Positions 9,967 to 18,781 of a stretch of 64,000 nucleotides of DNA are shown in pieces. The translations under genes and the position numbers were made by a program. The DNA is from Nonlabens dokdonensis DSW-6. Its GTDB lineage: Bacteria; Bacteroidota; Bacteroidia; Flavobacteriales; Flavobacteriaceae. The notes under the pieces were generated by a model that searched no databases, was not told where the DNA came from, and saw only the letters and a program-made list of their open reading frames with translations. The stretch's first letter is position 1. Each line of letters begins with the position of its first letter. The stretch is taken from assembly GCF_000332115.1 (NCBI RefSeq), contig NC_020156.1, forward strand, positions 2,729,501 to 2,793,500, given 5' to 3'.

Positions 9967-12411
9967 TTACTCTATTTTCAGATTCTTAACTGGATTTTCT
10001 AAAGCTGCGCTGATCGTTTTAAAACTCATAATGATGATAGCTAAAGCAATCATTCCTAAACCACTACCAGCAAAAATCCACCAACTGAACTCTGTTCTTG
10101 TGGCAAAATCTTGCAACCAATTATTCAGACCCCAATAAGCAATAGGTGCAGCAATTAAAAATGCGATACCGATGAGCCAAAGAAAATCTTTACACAAAAG
10201 TGTATTAAGTTGTACAACGCTAGCACCTAAAACTTTACGGATTCCTATCTCTTTAATGCGTCTTTCTGTATTGAACATTACGAGACCTAACAGTCCTAAA
10301 CAACTGATCAAGACTGATAATCCCATCGCCCAGTTCAGAAGGTTTGAAGTACTGCGTTCTTTTTTGTAAAAGTTTGCCACTGTTTCATCCATAAAGTTTA
10401 TCGTGCTATTAGAATCAGGATATACTTCGTCAAATTTGGATTGAATCAGTTCCAAAGTATTAGATATCTTCTCACCAGAACCTGCTTGGATATTCATATG
10501 TAAGGTGCCAAATTGAGAAAAATACTTTCTATAAATATCTCCAGTAAACGCGACAGGTTCTATTTCATATTTGAGAGAACCGCTGTGAAAATCTTTCATC
10601 ACACCAGTAATTTGCATTGGAGATTGATTTGGATTTACAATTTTGTTTAAGGCTTCTTCTGGCGTTTTAAAGCCTAGATCTCTAACCGCAGTTTCATTGA
10701 TCACAACTTCCTTAATAGTATCATTTATGGGTAATCTTCCTGTTATTAAAGAAATGTCATAAAGATCAAGGTAGTTCGTATCTCCAAAAAGTACACTGAT
10801 GTCCATGACTTTCTCGCCGTCTTTACCTTCATGTTTGAATACAGTTCTAAGAGTAGATGAGGTAGGTGGAGTATTTCCTATACTTACTTTAGAAAGTTGA
10901 GGAATCGTTTTTAGTTTTTCTGCGAGGAGTTCTCTACTATTAATTCCTTCTATTTGATCTGGCGTTTCAACATAAACGATAGAATCTGTCTGAAAACCGA
11001 GATCCATGTTTAATAGGTATTGAATTTGCTTACCTACGAGTAGTGTGGCGATAATGAAAATGTAAGCGATAGTAAATTGAAAAACGGTCAAGAACTTACG
11101 CAGTCCTATTTTTCCATCTTTAGATTTGTTTTCACCTTTTAAAACTTTGGCAGCTTTAAATTTTGATAATACTACACCAGGATAAAATCCAGAAAGAAGT
11201 GTAACACAAATGATCAATAAACATAAAAATCCAATTAAGTAAGGATCTAAAAGCATCTCAAAGCTGACACCATCTGCAATAAAGTCTTTAAAAATATAAA
11301 TCAACCATACCGATAGACCTAAGGAAACAATTCCAGCAACTACTGTTAGCAAGAATGTTTCTCCTAGAAATTGAGTGATGAGCTGTTTTTTAGAACTTCC
11401 TAATGTTTTACGAATTCCGATTTCTTTTGCTCTTTGTGATGCTTGAGCAGTATTGAGGTTTATAAAGTTCACACAACCTAATAGAAGTAAAAACAGTGCG
11501 ATACAACCCAGCATAAACATTACATCCTTATCTGCAGTAGTTGTGGTATAATCAAAATTGCCATAACGTTGATCAAAATGTAATTCTGACAGCGGTTGTG
11601 CATAAAACTCTCGACTCGCATTGTACTTTTTATCTTCAGGATCTTCATGTGCAAGTGCCGTTTGATTCAGTTGGTTTTGAAGGATTGTAGTATCTGTGCC
11701 TTCTTCTAACTTGATAAAGAGCTGCGAACTCGAATTTACGTTTTGCCAGTTGGGATTTAAGAATTGTCCATTTTGATCAGTTTGCTTGATGGTTTTTAAA
11801 GAGATGAATTCTTGAAAGACAAGGTCCGTTCGTTCTTTAAAATCTGCAACTATTCCTGTAACTGTAGCGTTTAAGGAATCGTTGTATATCAACGTTTTAC
11901 CAATTAATTGAGCAGGATTTTTATTTGGGAAGTATTGTGCGGCACGAGATTGGGTAAGTACTACTTCGTTAGGGTTTAAGAGTTGGTTTTCACCAGAACC
12001 TGCGAGCCAATCGTACTTGAAAATATTAAAATAGTTCTCATCTGTATAAGTAACAAACTTGGGTTCTTTAAAAGCTGCATCTTCCTTAGAGGCCAATACA
12101 CTATAAGGTCTTGTCATAAAAATATAAGCGCTTTCTTCAATTCCAGTATAATTTTTATCGACTTCTTCAATCAGTGGAATAGGAATTCCAGCAAAAAATG
12201 ATGTTCCTTCTGGATCTTGATATTTACTAGCTACTCGATAAATACGATCACCATCTGGATGAAATTTATCAAAGGTAAAGTCATAATAGACTATCATTCC
12301 TATTACAATAGAAGCACTCAAGCCTATAGCGAGGCTAACGATATTTATTAAAGAGAAAATTTTATTCTTCCACAGGTTTCTCAAGGCTATTTTGATATAA
12401 TTCTTAAACAT
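9967..12411 (-). CDS. FtsX/MacB-type ABC permease
   Basis: 814-residue permease, closest in the window to the gene at 4913-7357 (same length, N-terminus MFKNYIKIALRNLWKNKIFS, shared FDKFHxDGDRIYR segment). FtsX signatures KEIGIRKTLGSS near residue 327 and KEIGIRKVLGAS near 718; C-terminal NPVKNLKIE. Eight membrane segments are expected from the hydrophobic blocks. Upstream spacing to the next permease is 61 bp, including a one-mismatch copy of the palindrome. Likely part of the long adaptor-ATPase-permease transcript. Confidence 0.92.
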   Translation of the reverse strand: MFKNYIKIALRNLWKNKIFSLINIVSLAIGLSASIVIGMIVYYDFTFDKFHPDGDRIYRVASKYQDPEGTSFFAGIPIPLIEEVDKNYTGIEESAYIFMTRPYSVLASKEDAAFKEPKFVTYTDENYFNIFKYDWLAGSGENQLLNPNEVVLTQSRAAQYFPNKNPAQLIGKTLIYNDSLNATVTGIVADFKERTDLVFQEFISLKTIKQTDQNGQFLNPNWQNVNSSSQLFIKLEEGTDTTILQNQLNQTALAHEDPEDKKYNASREFYAQPLSELHFDQRYGNFDYTTTTADKDVMFMLGCIALFLLLLGCVNFINLNTAQASQRAKEIGIRKTLGSSKKQLITQFLGETFLLTVVAGIVSLGLSVWLIYIFKDFIADGVSFEMLLDPYLIGFLCLLIICVTLLSGFYPGVVLSKFKAAKVLKGENKSKDGKIGLRKFLTVFQFTIAYIFIIATLLVGKQIQYLLNMDLGFQTDSIVYVETPDQIEGINSRELLAEKLKTIPQLSKVSIGNTPPTSSTLRTVFKHEGKDGEKVMDISVLFGDTNYLDLYDISLITGRLPINDTIKEVVINETAVRDLGFKTPEEALNKIVNPNQSPMQITGVMKDFHSGSLKYEIEPVAFTGDIYRKYFSQFGTLHMNIQAGSGEKISNTLELIQSKFDEVYPDSNSTINFMDETVANFYKKERSTSNLLNWAMGLSVLISCLGLLGLVMFNTERRIKEIGIRKVLGASVVQLNTLLCKDFLWLIGIAFLIAAPIAYWGLNNWLQDFATRTEFSWWIFAGSGLGMIALAIIIMSFKTISAALENPVKNLKIE

Positions 12412-12437
12412 GACGGTGTATTTAATTTGGTTTATTA

Positions 12438-12459
12438 TTCCGCTTACGCGAAAGCGGAT
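12438..12459. repeat. Palindromic repeat, near-perfect copy
   Basis: Copy with one changed base in the left arm (CGCTTACGCGAAAGCG), between two permease genes. Confidence 0.9.
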
Positions 12460-12472
12460 TCTCTAAAAAACT

Positions 12473-14869
12473 TTATCCTGTTTTTAAACTTTTCACGGGA
12501 TTTACTCTCGCAGCTTTAATGGCTTGAAAACTTACGGTTACAATTGTTAAAACAATAGCACCTATACCTGCAATTATAAAAACTGATAAACCTATTTCTG
12601 TGCGATATGTAAATTTCTGAACCCAATTCCCCATAAAATAATAGGCTAGAGGCGCTGCAACTAGAATAGAAATCAGGACTAGAATCAGAAAGTCTTTAGA
12701 CAGTAATAGCCATAAATTTGTTATAGAAGCACCTAATACTTTGCGCACTCCTATCTCTTTAGTACGTTGCTCTGCCACGTAGGATGCTAGACCGAAAAGG
12801 CCCAAGCAGCTTATAATAACTGCAAGTATGGTAAAAACTTTTGCAAGACTCGCAACTCGTTCTTCACTTCTAAATTTCTGAGCAAAGTTTTCGTCTATAA
12901 ATTCATATTCAAAAGGCACATCTGGATAGTTGGTTTTAAAAACTTGTTCGATGGTACTTAAATTCTCGCTTATAGTGTGATCTGGATTTAGTCTTAGGTT
13001 GTAATAGCTGGAATTTTCAAAATTATCAAATGGATAAATGTGTTGCTTTACCGGTTCATAAGGCGATTGAACGATGGCATCTTTTACTACACCTATGATT
13101 TTCATAGGTGGCTCAGCCTCACGATCTGCACTATCAGTTATGTATTTTCCTATTGGATCTTTAATATTCATATACTTTACTGCTGTCTCGTTTAGAATTA
13201 CCGCATTAGAATCTGTATGAAAACTTCTTGAAAAATCACGACCTGCGATAATTTCCATTTGCATGGTTTTCATATAATCGTAAGAAACAGATGTAAGTGC
13301 TAGATCTTCTTGAAAACCTTCGGGCTTACCATCCCAATCGTATCCTGCGGTATTAGACCATACCTCTGTAACAGGACTACTTGATGATGCAAAATCGATA
13401 ACTGCACCACTATTTAAAAATTGCTCACGAGTGAATTCATAACGGCCTTCAAACGCATTACTGAATATGGGAATTTGTATAATGCCATTATTGTTGTAGC
13501 CTGTAGGTCTGCTTTTTGTATAGTCTATTTGATTCATCACCACTAGTGTTCCTATGATAAGTGCTATGGAAACAGTAAATTGAGTCACGACTAAAATCTT
13601 GCGTGGTAATGCTGCTAGTTTTCCGATTTTAAAGGTTCCTTTTAATACTTTAATAGGTTTAAATGAAGAAAGGTATAAAGCTGGATAGCTTCCAGAAATC
13701 AATGCCGTGATTATTATAAATACGATAGAAATGATCCAAAAGTAAAGCTGATCATAAGGAAATGAAATGTTTTTACTCGCTAGATCATTAAAATAACCTA
13801 AGGAGAAAAAGACGATAGCTATTGAGACCACATAAGAAATAATCACTACCAACAAAGACTCGCTTAAAAACTGATTGATCAACTGCCCGCGAGTTGAACC
13901 TATACTTTTACGTATCCCAACTTCAAGTGATCGTTTTTCTGATCTAGCGGTACTTAGATTCATGAAATTGATACAAGCAAGTATCAAAACAAATATCCCA
14001 ATGATTCCAAATAGCCATACGTTTTCAATACGACCGCCACTTTTTATACCATTCACATAATTATCTCTCAAGTCCCAGTCTGCCATTGCATTGACATGAA
14101 GCGTAGGGTTGTGTGTGTTTTCAGGTTGTGCTTTTTTCTTTGTATCTCTTACCAGAGCATCTGCTTGATCCATGGTAACACCATCTTTCAATTGTACAAA
14201 CATTTGAAAAGAATTATTATCCCAGTTATCAGCATTATCTACGATCCATTCTCTAGAAGTTTTGTAAAACTCCCATGGAATGAGATAATGCATGTCTCCA
14301 AATGATGATCGATTAGGAACGTTTTCAAAAACTCCTGTTACTTTCAAATCGGTACTATTATTAAGATTTATGATTTTACCTATAGGGTTTTCATTACCAA
14401 AAATAGCTTGGGCACTTTTTTGAGAAAGCATTATACTTTTAAGGTCATCCAGCCCATTAGGATCACCTTGTATAATGTTCAAGTCTAACATATCAAGGAT
14501 GTCTTTACTGCTATGATATCCTTCTATACTTAAATTTTTATCTCCATATTTAAAAATTTGATCACTATTCCAGCTGGACATGACGATATGTTCAAAAATA
14601 TCAGAATGCTTTTCCTTCATTTCAAATTCTAGAGGCAACGGTATCGCAGCACCGGTAAAAATCTCTCCGTTAAAAGTCTGACTCTGATAAATGCTTGCAA
14701 TCTTAGATTTATTTGCAAAAGAATCATTTCTACTCAATTCATCTATAATCCAAAGACCTATCAATACAGTGACTGCCATTCCTAAGGCAAGTCCAAATAC
14801 ATTAATGAAAGAGTACACCTTGTTTTTCACAAGGTTTCTCCAGGCTATTTTGATATAATTCTTAAACAT
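12473..14869 (-). CDS. FtsX/MacB-type ABC permease
   Basis: 798-residue permease, first of the permease run after the ATPase gene. N-terminus MFKNYIKIAWRNLVKNKVYS, signatures LEVGIRKSIGST near residue 314 and KEIGVRKVLGAS near 701, C-terminal NPVKSLKTG. It has the same two-domain build as its neighbours. About 200 bp separate it from the ATPase gene; this gap holds a composite repeat and no other gene. The family is often annotated as an antimicrobial-peptide or macrolide export permease, but nothing here fixes the substrate. Confidence 0.92.
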   Translation of the reverse strand: MFKNYIKIAWRNLVKNKVYSFINVFGLALGMAVTVLIGLWIIDELSRNDSFANKSKIASIYQSQTFNGEIFTGAAIPLPLEFEMKEKHSDIFEHIVMSSWNSDQIFKYGDKNLSIEGYHSSKDILDMLDLNIIQGDPNGLDDLKSIMLSQKSAQAIFGNENPIGKIINLNNSTDLKVTGVFENVPNRSSFGDMHYLIPWEFYKTSREWIVDNADNWDNNSFQMFVQLKDGVTMDQADALVRDTKKKAQPENTHNPTLHVNAMADWDLRDNYVNGIKSGGRIENVWLFGIIGIFVLILACINFMNLSTARSEKRSLEVGIRKSIGSTRGQLINQFLSESLLVVIISYVVSIAIVFFSLGYFNDLASKNISFPYDQLYFWIISIVFIIITALISGSYPALYLSSFKPIKVLKGTFKIGKLAALPRKILVVTQFTVSIALIIGTLVVMNQIDYTKSRPTGYNNNGIIQIPIFSNAFEGRYEFTREQFLNSGAVIDFASSSSPVTEVWSNTAGYDWDGKPEGFQEDLALTSVSYDYMKTMQMEIIAGRDFSRSFHTDSNAVILNETAVKYMNIKDPIGKYITDSADREAEPPMKIIGVVKDAIVQSPYEPVKQHIYPFDNFENSSYYNLRLNPDHTISENLSTIEQVFKTNYPDVPFEYEFIDENFAQKFRSEERVASLAKVFTILAVIISCLGLFGLASYVAEQRTKEIGVRKVLGASITNLWLLLSKDFLILVLISILVAAPLAYYFMGNWVQKFTYRTEIGLSVFIIAGIGAIVLTIVTVSFQAIKAARVNPVKSLKTG

Positions 14870-14895
14870 GATGGTGTATTTATTTTGGTTAGTTA

Positions 14896-14959
14896 TTCCG
14901 CTTTCTATTTTCCAAAGAAAATAGTAGTTTATCCTGAGGTAGCTCAGGGCGAAAGCGGG
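14896..14959. repeat. Composite (expanded) palindromic repeat, copy 3
   Basis: Same order as the copy at 9881-9944: TTCCGCTTTC, TATTTTC/GAAAATA pair, GTTTATCCTGAG, GCTCAGGGCGAAAGCGG. It sits between the ATPase gene and the first permease. Confidence 0.88.
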
Positions 14960-15068
14960 CTCTTGAGCAACTTTCCTTTGAAAAGGAAAATGAAATCGGT
15001 TTTTGAAGTAGATTACAGGTAAAGTCCTCTACAGATCATAAGTGCTATAAATAGAATGAAATACAACA

Positions 15069-15779
15069 TTATACTTGCACACCGCTTTTATAGTCTGCTA
15101 GGATGTTTTCTGTCACTTTCTGACCGTCCAGCATTCTTATGATTCTGTGACTGTATTTGGCATCGTGCTCGCTGTGCGTTACCATCACTATGGTAGTTCC
15201 AGCGGCGTTCAACTCAGTAAGTAAATCCATTACCTCATTACCATTACTGCTGTCTAGATTTCCAGTAGGTTCATCGGCGAGGATTAATTTTGGATTGTTT
15301 ACAACGGCTCTTGCTACAGCTACTCTTTGCTGCTGTCCACCAGAAAGTTGTTGTGGAAAATGCTTGCGTCTGTGCATGATTTGCATTTTTTCTAGTACTT
15401 CATCCACGCGTTTTTTACGTTCTGCTGGCTTTACTCCAGTGTAGATCAGTGGTAATTCTACGTTTTCAAAAACGGTCAATTCATCGATGAGGTTAAAACT
15501 TTGAAATACAAAACCGATGTTATGTTTTCTCAAATCTGCTCTTTTACGCTCGTTAAAACCAGAAACCTCGATATCGTTAAAGACAAAGCTGCCGCCGTCA
15601 GGATCGTCCAGCAATCCTAAAATATTAAGCAAGGTAGATTTACCGCAACCAGAAGGTCCCATGATAGCGACAAATTCTCCTTCTTGTACAGAAAAGGAGA
15701 GCTTGTTTAAGGCTACCGTACGCACTTCTTCTGTAACGTAATACTTTTCTAAGTCTGTAATGGTGATCATATTATTCAT
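15069..15779 (-). CDS. ABC transporter ATP-binding protein (LolD/MacB type)
   Basis: 236-residue cytoplasmic ATPase and the only one in the permease cluster. Walker A GPSGCGKST at residues 41-49, Q-loop in GFVFQSFNLI, signature LSGGQQQRVAVARA, Walker B LILADEPTGNLDS and the H-loop in VTHSEHD are all present, so it should be active. It probably powers the tandem FtsX-type permeases. An ATG three codons downstream (MITITDLEKYY) is an alternative start. The gap to the upstream adaptor gene is 196 bp and contains a palindromic repeat. Family: LolD/MacB/FtsE-like subfamily. Confidence 0.95.
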   Translation of the reverse strand: MNNMITITDLEKYYVTEEVRTVALNKLSFSVQEGEFVAIMGPSGCGKSTLLNILGLLDDPDGGSFVFNDIEVSGFNERKRADLRKHNIGFVFQSFNLIDELTVFENVELPLIYTGVKPAERKKRVDEVLEKMQIMHRRKHFPQQLSGGQQQRVAVARAVVNNPKLILADEPTGNLDSSNGNEVMDLLTELNAAGTTIVMVTHSEHDAKYSHRIIRMLDGQKVTENILADYKSGVQV

Positions 15780-15910
15780 GTGAAATGATTTTAAAAAGTT
15801 GGTTTTTTGAATCTTGAAGTTTTCGACTGATTTTTTACAAAAGGTCTATTGTTCCAGACTTTATTTAATCGCAAAGGTGTGTTCGTATTTTTCATGATTT
15901 TTTATTTTAA

Positions 15911-15929
15911 TTCCGCTTTCGCGAAAGCG
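15911..15929. repeat. Palindromic repeat, CGCTTTCGCGAAAGCG family
   Basis: Copy in the gap between the adaptor gene and the ATPase gene; the left outer arm is complete, the right arm ends in CGT. Confidence 0.9.
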
Positions 15930-15975
15930 TGCTACTAATTATTTTATAGACAAATTCTTAATTTCTTGAATCCAT

Positions 15976-17229
15976 TTACTCTTTCAAGACCAGCTCTTCT
16001 ACATCGCCGTAGTTGTCATAGCTGCTTGTGAGGACTTTATCGCCAGGTTGCAAGCCGCTTAAGACTTCGTAGAATTCGGTGTTTTGACTTCCTAGTCGTA
16101 TTTCTGCTTTATAGGCTGTTGAGCCATCGTCACTTATTTTGTAAATCCAGTTTCCACCAGTGACTTGAAAAAAGCCACCTTTAGGAATTAATAATGCTTG
16201 CTTTTCTTGACTTAGCGCCAGTCGTATTTGCAAACTCTGACCACGACGGATTTCTTCTGGAATTTCTTGATTAAAAACCATGTCTACTTGAAAGCGACCA
16301 TTGGTTACCTGTGTAAAAACCTTCTTGATCTCTAGCTGATAATTCTCACCATTAAAAGGAAAGCTACCAGTCTGTCCAGTATAAATTCTTGAGATGTAGT
16401 GTTCATCAATTTCGGCTCTTACTTTAAAACCGCTCAAAACATCTATCTGACCTAGGCGTTCTCCCTTATTTTTAGATTGTCCTATTTCTGCATCAAGAGA
16501 AGTAAGTTGTCCATCTACAGGCGCTCTTACCACAAGATCGGCTACTTTACGACGCATTAATTGTAAAGCGTTTTGTGTACGAGCATAAGAACTGGTGATT
16601 TGATTGCCTTCTTGTTTCACCGCTAGAGAATCTTCCTTAAGAATCTCTCTGGAAAGATTCATGCGTTGCTTCTGGTAGTTGTAAGCGTTCTCTGATTGAA
16701 TGAATTCTTGTCTAGCGATCACATCTTTTTCAAAAAGGGTTTTATTGAGGTCATAAACTCTTTTGGCTTCTATTAAACTGTTCTCAACATCAGTAAAGTT
16801 GTTTAATTTCATGATAGTATTTTGACTGGCTGCATTTTGAGAAATTTGCATTTGAGTCAATAAATTATAAACCTGTGTTTCTTGATTGACAAGGCTTAAT
16901 TCTAAATCTGTATTTGATAACCTAAGAATAGGATCTCCTTTTTTCATCACTGCGCCATCTTCAACAAATTTTTCTTCTACACGTCCACCTTCAAGGGCAT
17001 CGAGATAAATCGTAGTGATAGGTAACACAATTCCATTAACAGGAATATTTTCTTGAAAAACTCCTTTTTGAACTGCGTTTATAGAAATTCGTTCTTTGTT
17101 GACGTTAAGTTTTGAAGCTCCTGTCGACGATAAAAGAACAAAAACAATCAATGCGGCAAGTGCTACAATACCTGCGGCTACTAATATCTTTTTGGTAGTA
17201 AATCGTTTCTTTTCTAAAGGGATGTCCAT
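15976..17229 (-). CDS. HlyD/MacA-type periplasmic adaptor protein
   Basis: 417-residue membrane-fusion protein that would link the inner-membrane ABC permeases to an outer-membrane channel. Visible parts: cytoplasmic tail, one membrane anchor at about residues 14-33 (ILVAAGIVALAALIVFVLL), first half of a lipoyl domain near 65-105, a long coiled-coil hairpin about 105-225 rich in Q, N and L, the second lipoyl half near VVRAPVDGQL, then beta-barrel and membrane-proximal parts with LLIPKGGFF. It is the first gene of the minus-strand run, divergent from the response regulator with a 208-bp gap that holds paired dyads and a sigma-54-like element. No TolC-like gene is in view. Confidence 0.92.
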   Translation of the reverse strand: MDIPLEKKRFTTKKILVAAGIVALAALIVFVLLSSTGASKLNVNKERISINAVQKGVFQENIPVNGIVLPITTIYLDALEGGRVEEKFVEDGAVMKKGDPILRLSNTDLELSLVNQETQVYNLLTQMQISQNAASQNTIMKLNNFTDVENSLIEAKRVYDLNKTLFEKDVIARQEFIQSENAYNYQKQRMNLSREILKEDSLAVKQEGNQITSSYARTQNALQLMRRKVADLVVRAPVDGQLTSLDAEIGQSKNKGERLGQIDVLSGFKVRAEIDEHYISRIYTGQTGSFPFNGENYQLEIKKVFTQVTNGRFQVDMVFNQEIPEEIRRGQSLQIRLALSQEKQALLIPKGGFFQVTGGNWIYKISDDGSTAYKAEIRLGSQNTEFYEVLSGLQPGDKVLTSSYDNYGDVEELVLKE

Positions 17230-17260
17230 GGTAATAATTTATTTTCTTGCTAGTTCTATT

Positions 17261-17275
17261 GTGATAATGATGCCA
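17261..17275 (-). promoter_or_regulatory. Putative sigma-54-type promoter of the export operon
   Basis: On the minus strand this reads TGGCATCATTATCAC: a good -24 half, and a -12 half with AC rather than GC. The predicted start near 17249 gives a short leader of about 20 bases before the ATG at 17229. It resembles the element at 4794-4808. Confidence 0.55.
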
Positions 17276-17328
17276 TAACTTTAACATGTTGATATTCAAT
17301 AAAATAATTATTTTAAAGCTTTTAAAAG

Positions 17329-17367
17329 TGTTCGGTTTTGATACACTATCTGTATGAAAGCGATACA
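17329..17367. promoter_or_regulatory. Paired dyads, putative enhancer for the NtrC-type regulator
   Basis: Two 17-bp dyads, TGTTCGGTTTTGATACA (17329-17345) and TGTATGAAAGCGATACA (17351-17367), with centres 22 bp apart, about two helical turns. The second is a TGTAT-N7-ATACA palindrome and extends to CTGTAT/ATACAG. They lie 80-120 bases upstream of the predicted start, the usual place for NtrC-type activator sites, and match the pair at 4863-4900. Confidence 0.62.
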
Positions 17368-17437
17368 GTTTTTCCAATTGAAATTTTAAAAGACCAGATT
17401 TGATAATAAAAAATCAAATAATTGTAATATTGTAGGT

Positions 17438-18781
17438 ATGCAACTTAAAAATGCCCAAATTTTAATAATTGATGACGATGAAGATGTACTCATCGCATTA
17501 AAATTGTTACTCAAGTCCAAGGTCAAAGAGGTCGTTACCAATAAGAATCCAAATAATATTGAACGACTGATGGAGACTCAGAAGTTTGATGCCGTTATTC
17601 TAGACATGAACTTTAATGGACTTGTAAATACTGGAAACGAAGGTATCTTCTGGCTCAACAAAGTCAAATCCAAACATCCTGACGTAGACGTTATTTTAAT
17701 TACTGCCTATGCAGATATTGATTTAGCTATTAGATCATTAAAAAAAGGCGCCACTGATTTCATGGTAAAACCTTGGAAGAATGATAAGATGGTGCAAACC
17801 TTAACTGAAATCCTAAAAAAAGTAAGTGCCTCAAAAACAAATCGTGTAGAACTAGCTACTAAAACGGAAATGGTAGGCGAGAGTGATGCCATTAATGATG
17901 TGCTTATTAAGATCAAAAAAGTAGCTCCTACTGAAGCTAATATTCTCATTTTAGGAGAAAATGGTACTGGTAAAGAATTGGTTGCACAGTCTATACATGA
18001 AAACTCTAATCGCAAAGACCAGCCTTTTGTAAAAGTAGATATAGGTTCATTAACGACGTCGCTTTTTGAAAGTGAGTTATTCGGTTATAAAAAAGGAGCG
18101 TTTACAGATGCCAAATCAGATCATATCGGGAGATTTGAAGCTGCGCAAGGCGGTACATTATTTCTGGATGAAATAGGAAATATTACTCTACAGCAGCAAT
18201 CAAGATTATTAAGCGTTCTTCAAAACAGAAAAGTAATTCCGCTAGGTTCTAATGTTCCAGTGCCTATCGATATACGATTGATTTGTGCCACAAACTTAAC
18301 TATGAGCCAGCTGGCAGATGAGAGTCGCTTTAGAAAAGATTTGGTTTATCGTATCAATACGGTTGATATTGTGGTGCCACCATTAAGAGATCGAGGTAAC
18401 GATATTACGGTTCTAGCTCATCATTTTGCAGACTATTATGCTGGCAAATATGGTAAGGACCAAATGAAATTTAGTCCAGAATTTCTGCATAAAATTAAGA
18501 ACCATCCTTTTCCTGGGAACATACGAGAATTACAACATGCACTTGAACGAGCGGTGATTATGGCTGACGAGTCTTACCTAAAAGCAACAGATCTCGCCTT
18601 TCCAGAAATTGAGCAATCGGAAATTACTTCCCATCAAAAACCTACTAATTTAGAAGATCTTGAAAAAAATACCATTCTTACCGTAATTGAAAATAACAAT
18701 GGTAACATTTCAAAAAGCGCTAAAGAATTAGGATTGACGCGCACCGCACTTTACCGTAGATTGAATAAATATGACTTATAA
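17438..18781 (+). CDS. Sigma-54-dependent response regulator (NtrC family)
   Basis: 447-residue regulator with a receiver domain (phosphoacceptor D56 in AVILDMNFNG), an AAA+ domain (Walker A GENGTGKE at 173-180, Walker B FLDEIGN, arginine-rich RFRKDLVYRIN) and a Fis-type C-terminal helix-turn-helix (ISKSAKELGLTRTALYRRL). The sigma-54 contact loop reads GAFTDA (220-225) instead of the classical GAFTGA. It is divergent from the export operon and overlaps the downstream kinase gene by 11 bases, so the pair is co-translated. It is the obvious candidate to bind the paired dyads at 17329-17367 and 4863-4900. The start codon follows a TAATATTG box by a few bases. Confidence 0.95.
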   Translation: MQLKNAQILIIDDDEDVLIALKLLLKSKVKEVVTNKNPNNIERLMETQKFDAVILDMNFNGLVNTGNEGIFWLNKVKSKHPDVDVILITAYADIDLAIRSLKKGATDFMVKPWKNDKMVQTLTEILKKVSASKTNRVELATKTEMVGESDAINDVLIKIKKVAPTEANILILGENGTGKELVAQSIHENSNRKDQPFVKVDIGSLTTSLFESELFGYKKGAFTDAKSDHIGRFEAAQGGTLFLDEIGNITLQQQSRLLSVLQNRKVIPLGSNVPVPIDIRLICATNLTMSQLADESRFRKDLVYRINTVDIVVPPLRDRGNDITVLAHHFADYYAGKYGKDQMKFSPEFLHKIKNHPFPGNIRELQHALERAVIMADESYLKATDLAFPEIEQSEITSHQKPTNLEDLEKNTILTVIENNNGNISKSAKELGLTRTALYRRLNKYDL

